Below, piece after piece: positions 9,435 through 17,301 of a stretch of DNA of 64,000 nucleotides. Position 1 is the stretch's first letter, and the number at the start of each line of letters is the position of its first letter. The stretch is taken from NCBI RefSeq assembly GCF_000717055.1, contig NZ_JNXI01000027.1, forward strand, positions 286,882 to 350,881. The letters run 5' to 3'. Both the position numbers and the translations under genes were made by a program. The DNA is from Streptomyces iakyrus. Lineage in GTDB: Bacteria > Actinomycetota > Actinomycetes > Streptomycetales > Streptomycetaceae. The notes beneath the pieces were generated by a model. It was not told the DNA's origin. It did no database searches and worked only from the letters and a program-made list of their open reading frames with translations.

Positions 9435-11041
9435 TGTCATCCGCCGGGGGGCCGTCGGCCGTGCCCCCGTCCAAGGAAACGGCCGGCCTTGCCCGGCGCC
9501 GCGCCGGGCGAGCCCGGGGCGCCTTCGTGGCCGCGAGCCTCCTGGCCCTCCTGCCCTTCGCCGCGCCTACGGCGTCCGCCGACACCGCTCCGTCCCGGGC
9601 CGAGATCTACGACGCCCTGGGACTGGACGAACAACCGGCCGACTACGTGGTCCTCGTGGACACCTCCGGCTCGATGGCGAACAAAGGCCGGTACAACACC
9701 GTCCGCTCCACCCTGCGCCAGTTCCTCGACGGCCTGTCGGCCAAGGACCACATCGCGCTGTTCACCTTCGACTCCAGCACCGAGCCGCGCTACGTCGGCT
9801 CGGGCGGTGACACCGACGCCATCATGTCCCGGCTGCCCGCGTCCCCCGACCCCGACGGCGAGACGGATGTCGGGTCGGCCCTGAACAGCGCGCTTGGCGA
9901 GCTCGAACGGGAGGACGCCGCCGAGGTCGCCTCGGTGGTGCTGCTCACCGACGGCGAGCACAGTCCGCCCAAGGGATCGCGCTACCCGAAGTCGACCGGT
10001 GCGGCGTGGACCGACCTGTACGAGCGGGCGCAGGACATCGGCAAGGGCACCGAGCTGGCCGGATACGCCCTGCCGTTGGGCGACGGCGCCACCGGTGCCG
10101 AGCTGCTGGGGGAGGTCGTCGACGACACGACGGTGCTGCGCCCCGACAGCATCGAGGACCTCGGCGGATACCTGAAGCGGGCCGGCGACGGTGCCCGGGC
10201 GCGCAAGGCGGGACTCCTGCTCGCGGGCGACGAGGGCGAGGGGATCACCGCGTCCTGGTCCGACGGCCCCCGCCGCGACATCACCGGCGGCTCGGTCACC
10301 GCGCGCCTCACATTGCGCTCGACGGCCCGTCACGTGCCGTTGAGCGTGAGTGGCCTGGACGTGTCGGTGCCGGGCGACGACCTGCGGATCTCCGGCCTGC
10401 CGTCCTCCGTGACCCTGGGCCCGGGGGAGTCCCGCACATTCCCCGTGAGGGTGCGCGGCACCCTCCCGGACGGCCCGCTGCCGTTCCGCCGGGACCGGGA
10501 CACCGACGCCCGCCTGAGCGTGGCCGGACGTGTCAGCTCCGACTGGGAGCGGCCGCTCGCCGCGGACGTGCGCCTGGACGTACCGCGCCGGGTCCAGGTC
10601 ACCGGCGCACCGCTGCCGCTGCGGGCCACGGTGGGATCCGCTGCCCTCCTGCCCGCCCTCCTCACGGGAATGTTCGCCGTCCTGCTGGCCTGCTGGCTCC
10701 GGTGGCGGCGTACGAACCGGCCCCGGCTGAGCGGCGAGTTGCTGCTGACCCCGGTCTACGGCGGGCAACTGCCCGACCGGATCCAGCTCAACGGGCGCCG
10801 GGTGGACCTGCGCCCACACGCGATCGGCGGACGGGGCTCGGTGCGCGGACGGCGCCGGTCTACCGAGCAGGGACCGCGGGTCGATCTGCGGATCCGCTAC
10901 ACACCGGACGGATCCGCCGGCCGGGAGAGCGACGCCACATGCGGGCCCGGCGGTCAGGTCGTGGTCAACGGAGTGTCGTTCACCTATCTGCCCGAGCGGC
11001 GCGCCGACGGCGTCACCTCCACGGGCGGGCGGCCGCGATGA
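9431..11041 (+). CDS. Secreted, membrane-anchored vWA-domain protein
   Basis: 536 residues. GTG 9431 (GTGA overlap with the Hsp70-like gene) has GAGGGAG 7 bases upstream; ATG 9434 is the other choice. An N-terminal signal sequence has an Arg-rich n-region, a hydrophobic core (AFVAASLLALLPFAAP) and ASA near residue 50. The vWA domain follows with an intact MIDAS, DTSGSM at 77-82, and later VVLLTDGEH. A beta-rich region leads to one membrane helix near 404-425 (LLPALLTGMFAVLLACWL), an Arg stop-transfer sequence and a cytoplasmic tail of about 110 residues. The topology places the metal-binding domain outside the cell and a tail inside, where the NTPases are. Unlike the first gene's vWA, this one looks able to bind Mg. 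Confidence 0.8.
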   Translation: MMSSAGGPSAVPPSKETAGLARRRAGRARGAFVAASLLALLPFAAPTASADTAPSRAEIYDALGLDEQPADYVVLVDTSGSMANKGRYNTVRSTLRQFLDGLSAKDHIALFTFDSSTEPRYVGSGGDTDAIMSRLPASPDPDGETDVGSALNSALGELEREDAAEVASVVLLTDGEHSPPKGSRYPKSTGAAWTDLYERAQDIGKGTELAGYALPLGDGATGAELLGEVVDDTTVLRPDSIEDLGGYLKRAGDGARARKAGLLLAGDEGEGITASWSDGPRRDITGGSVTARLTLRSTARHVPLSVSGLDVSVPGDDLRISGLPSSVTLGPGESRTFPVRVRGTLPDGPLPFRRDRDTDARLSVAGRVSSDWERPLAADVRLDVPRRVQVTGAPLPLRATVGSAALLPALLTGMFAVLLACWLRWRRTNRPRLSGELLLTPVYGGQLPDRIQLNGRRVDLRPHAIGGRGSVRGRRRSTEQGPRVDLRIRYTPDGSAGRESDATCGPGGQVVVNGVSFTYLPERRADGVTSTGGRPR

Positions 11042-11715
11042 CCGCCACGGTGCTCAACGTCGCCGCCACACACATCGGCACCGAGGCGCTGGGGCCGGGC
11101 GTACGGTCCGTCGTCTGGGTGCAGGGATGTCCCTTCCACTGCGCCGGCTGCATCGCCCCGGACTGGATCCCGGACCGTCCGGCACGGCACGTCGCGCCCG
11201 GCGCGCTGGCGGCGGAACTCCTGGCCGACCCCCGGGTCACCGGTCTCACCCTCTCCGGCGGGGAGCCGATGCAGCAGGCCGGCGGCCTGGCCGAGCTGGT
11301 CTGCCAGGCCCGGCTGATCAGGGACGTCTCCGTCATCTGCTTCAGCGGGCACCGTCTGGAGCACCTGCTGACCCGGCCTCCCTCACCCGGCGTACCGGAC
11401 CTGCTCGCCGCCGTCGACGTGCTGATCGACGGTACCTACGTAGCCGCGCTGAACGACGGCCGGGGCCTGCGCGGCAGCTCCAACCAGCGGATCCACCACC
11501 TCACTGACCGCCTGGCGGTCCACGGGCACGAACTGGCTCAGGGGCCCCGCACCGCCGAGATCGCCGTGACCGGCCGGGAGGCCCTGCTCATCGGCGTACC
11601 ACCCACCGGGCTGCTCACCGCGTTCGACAGCGCGGTCGACGCCGTCCGCGCCTCTACGCCACCCCGCACGTCACCCCGTACGTCCCCAGGAAGGAAGCAC
11701 CACCATGAGCGGTAG
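11038..11715 (+). CDS. Radical SAM protein, activase (NrdG)-like
   Basis: 225 residues; ATG 11038 overlaps the vWA stop (ATGA). The CPFHCAGC motif gives the radical-SAM CxxxCxxC triad at C31, C35 and C38 for a 4Fe-4S cluster, preceded by SVVWVQG as in anaerobic ribonucleotide reductase activases. TLSGGEP (71-77) is the SAM-binding motif. The protein is short, with an incomplete barrel as in glycyl-radical activases, but no glycyl-radical enzyme gene is present. The C-terminus is a low-complexity tail (PRTSPRTSPGRKHHHER) that contains the ribosome binding site of the next gene. The target may be a neighbour protein (inference). The family identity is fairly sure; the role is unknown. Confidence 0.75.
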   Translation: MTATVLNVAATHIGTEALGPGVRSVVWVQGCPFHCAGCIAPDWIPDRPARHVAPGALAAELLADPRVTGLTLSGGEPMQQAGGLAELVCQARLIRDVSVICFSGHRLEHLLTRPPSPGVPDLLAAVDVLIDGTYVAALNDGRGLRGSSNQRIHHLTDRLAVHGHELAQGPRTAEIAVTGREALLIGVPPTGLLTAFDSAVDAVRASTPPRTSPRTSPGRKHHHER

Positions 11716-13090
11716 GAAGCGCATTCAGGTCGACGAGTCGGAGTGGTACCGCATTCAGCGCAAGGCGCAGCAGCTCAAGGAGGTGCAGCGCAACATCCCC
11801 CGGCTGATCGAGGACGTACGGTCCCAGACACGCGCGGACATCGACCGCACCTTCGCTGGTGTCCAGCAGCGACAGCGCCGGCACGAGGAAGCCGTTCGCG
11901 CGCTCAGCGACCAGACCCGGCAACTGGAGGCCGACACCACGCGCCGGCTCCAGCAGCAGGCCGCGGACCTGCACCGCTCGCTGGACGAGACCGCCGGCCG
12001 GATCCGGGAGGAGACCCGCCGGGAACTGGCCCGGCAGCACGAGGAGACCACGCGGGCGCTGGCCGCCGAACGTGCCGAGCGCCGCGCAGAGATGACGAGG
12101 CTGTCCCAGGACATCGAAGTGATCAAGGCGGGCGAGGCGCGCGCCGAGGAGATGGTGCGAGCCTGGCTCGCGGACGCTCGCACGATGGCCGCACTGATCG
12201 CCGACACTCTGCCGCACGAGCGGTACGCGCCCGGCGCACTGAACCGGCTGACCGGACGGCTCGCCACCGTGGAGCACAACGTGGCGGAAGGCCGGTTCGA
12301 GGCCGCCCTCGCTGTGGCACAGGAGACCTTCCACTCGCTGAGCGACCTGCGGGTGGACACCGAGCACCGGGAACTGGAGCGCTGCTCGGCCCAGTCGGAG
12401 GCGGTCGAAGCCCTGGTCCGTGTCGAGAGACTGATCGCGGGCAATGAGCAACGGCCGGTCATCGGGCCGGACGGTGAGGCACTGGCCGGGTACAGGCTGG
12501 ACGTCGTCCACTGGTCGGAGGGCGAGTTCGACGAGCTGCGCCAGGAAGCCGCCGACGCCCTGGCCCGGGCCCGCGACGACGTGACGGACACCGACGAGCT
12601 GCGCGGCCTGCGCGACCAGGAGGCCACCCGGCTCGAGCAGGCCCTGGGCGGCACGGTGGAGCGGGCGGGCATGCGTCACCTCGCCTCGCAGATCCGGGTC
12701 AACCTCGCCGACGCGGTGGCCCAGACCCTCAGCGATTACGCGTACTACGACCTCGTCGACGGCAAGTACGAGAACGCCGACGCCCGCGGCAGCTACTACG
12801 CCAAGCTCCGCAACGGCGCCAACGGCAACGAGATCGTGGTGAACGTCTCCCAGGCGGAACGGGATTCGGACCAGTGTGTGATCCGGGTGCTGTCCTACGA
12901 CCACGATGTCACGGCCGAGGCCGAACTCATGGACCGTGCCCGGGCCATCCAGCAGGCGCTCGAGGCGGACGGCCACCGTGTGTCGGCGCCGGAGTGCGAG
13001 CCGGACACGCCCGGCGGCGGTCAGTTGCCCACCCCGCGCCCCGCGCCCCGTCCCGCCGAGCAGAGGCAGTCGAGGAAGGCGGCAGAATGA
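11705..13090 (+). CDS. Coiled-coil protein of the conflict operon
   Basis: 461 residues; ATG 11705 has AGGAAGG about 8 bases upstream, inside the preceding gene, so the two overlap by 11 bases. Residues about 15-150 are a long Glu/Arg/Gln-rich coiled coil. A helical middle follows, then a compact beta-containing C-terminal domain (DYAYYDLVDGKYENAD, then NEIVVNVSQAERDSDQCVIRV). The tail is Pro/Arg-rich. No enzyme motif is present. The stop overlaps the AAA+ start (ATGA at 13087-13090). It probably oligomerises and serves as adaptor or substrate for the AAA+ ATPase. Family unknown to me. Confidence 0.65.
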   Translation: MSGRKRIQVDESEWYRIQRKAQQLKEVQRNIPRLIEDVRSQTRADIDRTFAGVQQRQRRHEEAVRALSDQTRQLEADTTRRLQQQAADLHRSLDETAGRIREETRRELARQHEETTRALAAERAERRAEMTRLSQDIEVIKAGEARAEEMVRAWLADARTMAALIADTLPHERYAPGALNRLTGRLATVEHNVAEGRFEAALAVAQETFHSLSDLRVDTEHRELERCSAQSEAVEALVRVERLIAGNEQRPVIGPDGEALAGYRLDVVHWSEGEFDELRQEAADALARARDDVTDTDELRGLRDQEATRLEQALGGTVERAGMRHLASQIRVNLADAVAQTLSDYAYYDLVDGKYENADARGSYYAKLRNGANGNEIVVNVSQAERDSDQCVIRVLSYDHDVTAEAELMDRARAIQQALEADGHRVSAPECEPDTPGGGQLPTPRPAPRPAEQRQSRKAAE

Positions 13091-15720
13091 CCGCGACGGC
13101 CGCGGAGACACCGTCCGTGCCGGGTCCCACGACGGAGCGGCTGGACCCGGCCGCTCTGCACAGCGGTGAGCCGTTCACCGTCCTCTACGGACCCGGCGTG
13201 GGGGACGTCTTCGTCGACAGCGCCTACCAGGTGTGCGTCCTGGAACAGGCCCTGTGGCGGCTGCTGCGGGCCGAGGGCTTCGAGCGGATCGTCTTCAGCT
13301 CCCTGGACCATCCGGTGTACTTCCGTGACCGCGCCTCCCGCGACCTGTCCCGGCGCGCCCCTGCCCGGGCAGCCGCGGCCTCCCGGGCGCCGGACCGGCG
13401 CACCATGCGTCATCCACAGCTCAGGGGCCCACTGGACGGGCTGCTGGTACGGGACTTCACGCCCCGCGCCGGCCCGGAGCCGCATCCCGCTCCACCGCCG
13501 CCCGGCGGCAGCGGTGGCGGGGCGGCGCCCCCTGCGCCGTCGACGGGGATATCCGACCCGTTCGGAGTCATGACCCTCACCGGCTATCTCCGCCAGTCGC
13601 GGCACCGCACCGCCGTGGTGTTCTCCCAGGCCGAGGAGATCCTGCACCACACCAGGGCCGCACGGCAGCTGGCGGGCGCCATGGAGCGGTGGGCGCACCA
13701 CGGCGACGACCGCAACCTGTGGATTCTGGTCTTCCGCAAGGCGACCCTGGACGACGTGGCCGAGTTCCTGCGGGTACGCGGGAGCTTCCCGTTCCTCGAG
13801 ACCTTCGTGAATGACCAGCGGGCCGCGCCGGGACGTGGCGGCACCTTCCGGGTCGGCCACCCCGAGGCCGCCGAGCTGGAACGGCTGATCCACACGGTGC
13901 GGCTTCGGCAGGATCTGCGCATCGCCGACTGGGTGGAACTCGACCCGATCGTCAAGGCGATGGCGGCCCACCCCGGCAAGGCCCTCACCTGGCAGTCGCG
14001 GCTCGCCCGACTGGCCCGACAGGGCGGGACGCTGAGCCGGGACACGGTACGGCAGTGGCTCGGCACCGTGTCCGCCGACGGCCGCACCCCGTGGGAACGG
14101 CTGGAGTCCATGCCCGGAATGGGCATGCTCTTGGAACACTTCGAGCAGCTGCGGGCCGAGACCGAGGCCGCGGCGGAACTGCGCGCCCGCGGGCGGGCCA
14201 CCGGCGCGGAGCCACCCGCCCTGCACCTGGTGTTCACCGGAAACCCGGGTACGGGAAAGACCACGGTGGCGCGACTGGTCGGTGAAATGTACCGGGATCT
14301 CGGCCTGCTGAGCCGCGGTCACTTCGTCGAAGCGCAGATGAGTGACCTCGTCGCCGGATACGTCGGCCAGACCGCCCAGTTGACCAACGCGACGGTCGAC
14401 CGTGCCCTGGACGGGGTGCTGTTCATCGACGAGGCGTACGGACTGAGCGACCAGCGGGACGGATTCGGCGACGAGGCGATCCAGACGTTGCTCAAGCGCA
14501 TGGAGGACGACCGTGGCCGGCTGGTCGTGATCGTCGCCGGATACCCGGGGAAGATGAAGGAGTTCCTCGCGGCCAACCCCGGCCTCGCCGGCCGGTTTCC
14601 GCTGGACAACATCCTCGAGTTCCCCGACTACGCCCCCGGCACGCTCCAGGCCATCCTGGAACGCCGGCTGGCGGAGCGCGGTCTGCTGCTCGCTGAGGGG
14701 ACGGCGGACCGGCTGCGGGAGATCGTCGCCGAGATGCACCGGACCAGGAACCCGGACTTCGCCAACGCCCGGGAGATGCGCACCCTCGCCGACGCCGTCG
14801 CCAAGCAATGGGCCCGTCGCGTCCGGCGCGACGTCGGGGAGCCGGTCACCGCCGAGGACATTCCCGATGCCTACCGCGCCTACCTGCCCCGCCCGGCACC
14901 CGACCCGGCGGCCCTGCTGGCCGAACTCGACGACTACGTCGGCCTCGGCCCGGTACGGGAGATGCTGGAGAACCTGGCCAACAGACTGAGGATGCGCCAG
15001 GAGTTCCGCAAGCGGGGCCCTCTCCTCCCACCCCACATGCTGTTCACCGGGCCGCCCGGAACGGGCAAGACCACCGTGGCCCGGCTGATCGGGGCGCTCT
15101 TCCGCGACCTGGGTCTGCTGCGCAAGGGCCACGTCATCGAGGCGACCAAGGCCGACCTGGTCGCGAGTTACGTGGGCCAGACCGCTCCGCTGGTGTGCAA
15201 GGCCGTGCAGGACGCGCTGGACGGTGTGCTGTTCATCGACGAGGCCTACAGCCTGGTCCGGGACACCAAAGGGCACGGCGGGTTCGGCGCCGAGGCCATC
15301 GACACCTTGATCCGGGAGATGGAGCACTGGCGGGGGCGCCTGGTGGTGATCGCCGCCGGCTACCCGCGGGACATGGACGAACTTCTGGCCTTCAACCCGG
15401 GCATGCCCTCACGCTTCACCGAGCGGGTGCCCTTCCCGGAGTACTCCATGGCGGACCTGGTCGAGATCCTGAGCAGGATGGCCGCCGCCGAGGGCTACAC
15501 CCTGGCCGAGGGAGTCCCGGAGCGGGCCGCGCGCTGGCTGCGAGCCGCCCGCCTCGCCGATCCCGCCGCCTTCGGCAACGCCCGCACGGTGCGCGGACTG
15601 CTCGGCAGCATGGAGGGCCGGATGGCCGCCCGCTACGCCCGGGGAGAAGCCACCGGCCCCGAACTCCGGCCCGACGACGTCCCGCCCCCGCCACCCGTCC
15701 ACCGGCACGAAGGGTTGTGA
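13087..15720 (+). CDS. Double AAA+ ATPase, CbxX/CfqX (SpoVK) type, with N-terminal extra domain
   Basis: 877 residues; ATG 13087 overlaps the previous stop. Residues 25-90 form an alpha/beta unit (PFTVLYGPGVGDVFVDSAY, then FERIVFSSLDHPVYF), followed by a Pro/Ala linker and a helical region that may be an inactive nucleotide-binding domain. Two CbxX-type AAA+ modules follow. The first has Walker A GNPGTGKT at 385-392, YVGQTA, and Walker B GVLFIDEAYGL. The second has GPPGTGKT at 655-662, YVGQTA, and GVLFIDEAYSL. Both have sensor-1 AAGYP/VAGYP, and both look catalytically intact. Such ATPases remodel protein complexes as hexamers. This is the last gene of the coupled + strand operon. Confidence 0.8.
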   Translation: MTATAAETPSVPGPTTERLDPAALHSGEPFTVLYGPGVGDVFVDSAYQVCVLEQALWRLLRAEGFERIVFSSLDHPVYFRDRASRDLSRRAPARAAAASRAPDRRTMRHPQLRGPLDGLLVRDFTPRAGPEPHPAPPPPGGSGGGAAPPAPSTGISDPFGVMTLTGYLRQSRHRTAVVFSQAEEILHHTRAARQLAGAMERWAHHGDDRNLWILVFRKATLDDVAEFLRVRGSFPFLETFVNDQRAAPGRGGTFRVGHPEAAELERLIHTVRLRQDLRIADWVELDPIVKAMAAHPGKALTWQSRLARLARQGGTLSRDTVRQWLGTVSADGRTPWERLESMPGMGMLLEHFEQLRAETEAAAELRARGRATGAEPPALHLVFTGNPGTGKTTVARLVGEMYRDLGLLSRGHFVEAQMSDLVAGYVGQTAQLTNATVDRALDGVLFIDEAYGLSDQRDGFGDEAIQTLLKRMEDDRGRLVVIVAGYPGKMKEFLAANPGLAGRFPLDNILEFPDYAPGTLQAILERRLAERGLLLAEGTADRLREIVAEMHRTRNPDFANAREMRTLADAVAKQWARRVRRDVGEPVTAEDIPDAYRAYLPRPAPDPAALLAELDDYVGLGPVREMLENLANRLRMRQEFRKRGPLLPPHMLFTGPPGTGKTTVARLIGALFRDLGLLRKGHVIEATKADLVASYVGQTAPLVCKAVQDALDGVLFIDEAYSLVRDTKGHGGFGAEAIDTLIREMEHWRGRLVVIAAGYPRDMDELLAFNPGMPSRFTERVPFPEYSMADLVEILSRMAAAEGYTLAEGVPERAARWLRAARLADPAAFGNARTVRGLLGSMEGRMAARYARGEATGPELRPDDVPPPPPVHRHEGL

Positions 15721-15812
15721 ACCGTGCCGGGCCGGCTGTCGGACGGTTGGGCGTTCCAGCGGTGTCGAGCAGCCGGGGCGGCCTGCACGGCCGGGGCGCG
15801 GTGAGGGACCGG

Positions 15813-16784
15813 TCAGCCGGTGGTGCGCAGAATGACGTCGCGGCCTTGTGTGTCCTGCTCCTCACGCTCTCGCAGTACGTCGGCGAGGGCCTCGTCGGCC
15901 TCGCGGAGACGCCGTTCGATGGTGTCCGCGACGGCCTCCACCTGCTCCGGCGTCATACGCTCCTGCGGCGCGGAGGCGGTCGTGCCGCCCGGACCGGTGG
16001 CCTCCCGCAGTGCCCGGGCGAGCACCCGGTCGGCCCGGGCGTGCCGGTTCAGGGAGGCCAGCCGGGCCCCCTGGGCGGCGTGGACGTTCTCCAAACGGTC
16101 CTGGTACGAGGCCAGTTCCTCACTGCTCGCCTGGTACTCGCGTTCCGCCGCGGCCAGCGCGCTCTGTGCCGTCGCCGCCCGTTCCAGCACCTGCCGGGTC
16201 TGCGGGGCCAGCACCGAGAGCTGGTCCTCGGTGAGCCGTACCAGCGCGCCACTGCTCGTGCGCAGCGCCTCGTCGACACCGGCGTCCCGCCCCCGCAGCT
16301 CCGCCAGCCGTGCGCCGATGATCTGCTGCTGCTCGCGCAGCGCGTCCAGCGCCACGACGAGCCGTTCCAGCCGGCGCAGCTCGTCCACCTGCCGACGCAG
16401 CGCCTCGTGCTCGGCGAGCCGGCGGCGCAGCGTGTCCTCCGAGGCCGCGAGCTTCTCCAGAGTCTCGCGCTCGCCGCGGACCCGGTCGGCCGTCTGCACG
16501 AGCTCACGCGTCAACTCGTCCGTGCCGCGCGCCACCCGGTCCCCCGGCCGGGCGGCGGCCAGCAGCCCCGGCAGCGCCTCGGCAAGGTCCCGGCCGCTCT
16601 CCAAGGCCTCGTCCAGCGCGTACAGAGCGGCGAGGGCTTGGCTTCCCCCGGCCCCGCCGTCAAGCCTGCGTATCACGGCCGTGGCCCACCGCAGGGCGTG
16701 CCCGAGTACGCGCAGGGCGACCTCCTGGTCGGTCGTGCCGGTGGCGGCCAGAGCGTCCGCGATGCCCTGCCTGCTGTCGTCCAC
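15813..16784 (-). CDS. Coiled-coil protein, convergent to the AAA+ gene
   Basis: 323 residues on the reverse strand. The GTG at 16784 is chosen because a run of six Gs lies 5 bases upstream. Most of the chain is predicted coiled coil: ELTRELVQTADRVRGERETL, then RRQVDELRRLERLVVALDAL, and further heptads to the C-terminus with MTPEQVEAVADTIERRL near the end. No signal peptide, membrane helix or catalytic motif was seen. It ends 92 bases from the AAA+ stop and is divergent from the trypsin-co-occurring gene. Composition recalls the coiled-coil protein at 11705-13090, but I see no clear homology. Scaffold role is inferred from place. Confidence 0.6.
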   Translation of the reverse strand: MDDSRQGIADALAATGTTDQEVALRVLGHALRWATAVIRRLDGGAGGSQALAALYALDEALESGRDLAEALPGLLAAARPGDRVARGTDELTRELVQTADRVRGERETLEKLAASEDTLRRRLAEHEALRRQVDELRRLERLVVALDALREQQQIIGARLAELRGRDAGVDEALRTSSGALVRLTEDQLSVLAPQTRQVLERAATAQSALAAAEREYQASSEELASYQDRLENVHAAQGARLASLNRHARADRVLARALREATGPGGTTASAPQERMTPEQVEAVADTIERRLREADEALADVLREREEQDTQGRDVILRTTG

Positions 16785-16971
16785 GATGCCCCCCAACGGA
16801 TCCCCTGCGGACCCTTGTCGTTCCTGGTAAGGCCTCCGCCGCTGCGCGACACGGCCTGCTCCGGACCCAGCGGCCGGCCGACCCTGACGTATCACCGCAA
16901 ACCCGCACGCAGCCGGAGTTCCCCCACTATCCTGCACGGACAGCGTCCGGTGGAGTTGATTCGGGGGATTC
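16785..16971. promoter_or_regulatory. Divergent intergenic region between two putative effector-arm transcripts
   Basis: This 187-base gap separates the reverse coiled-coil gene from the + strand Trypco1/trypsin gene pair and must carry promoters for both. GGGGG at 16963-16967 is the ribosome binding site for ATG 16972. No clear operator palindrome was seen. Confidence 0.4.
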
Positions 16972-17301
16972 ATGGCCGAGTTGGTGCGATTCGATGGTCC
17001 TGACGGGGCGTCGCTGATGGTGGAGGTGGAGGACGACGACGCAGGACTCGAGCTCATCTCCCGCGATCCGAACGGCGTCGTGCGGGCCGGCCGCCGCTTG
17101 GAGGAGGCTCTGGCCTCGGTCCGGCCCGCCCTCCGGTCGGTCGTCGACTCCGTTGCAGCCCTCGCTCCGGACGCGTACGAGGTCGAGTTCGGGATGAAGC
17201 TCAACGCCGAGTCCGGCGTCGTCGTCGCCCGGACGGCCCTCGAGGGCCACTTCAGCGTCAGGCTCCAGTGGAGCGGACCCGATCGAACCCCCGGTGAGTG
17301 A
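16972..17301 (+). CDS. Trypsin-co-occurring domain 1 (Trypco1) protein
   Basis: 109 residues; ATG 16972 with a GGGGG site. The pattern is LVRFDGPDGASLMVEVEDDD at the N-terminus, a central helix SVRPALRSVVDSVAAL, then a Tyr-Glu-Val-Glu-Phe-Gly strand and SVRLQW at the end. It matches the small Trypco1 family found next to trypsin-like peptidases in predicted conflict systems, where it is proposed to tether the peptidase to an upstream component. It overlaps the trypsin gene by 8 bases (17294-17301), so the two are translated together. Confidence 0.75.
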   Translation: MAELVRFDGPDGASLMVEVEDDDAGLELISRDPNGVVRAGRRLEEALASVRPALRSVVDSVAALAPDAYEVEFGMKLNAESGVVVARTALEGHFSVRLQWSGPDRTPGE

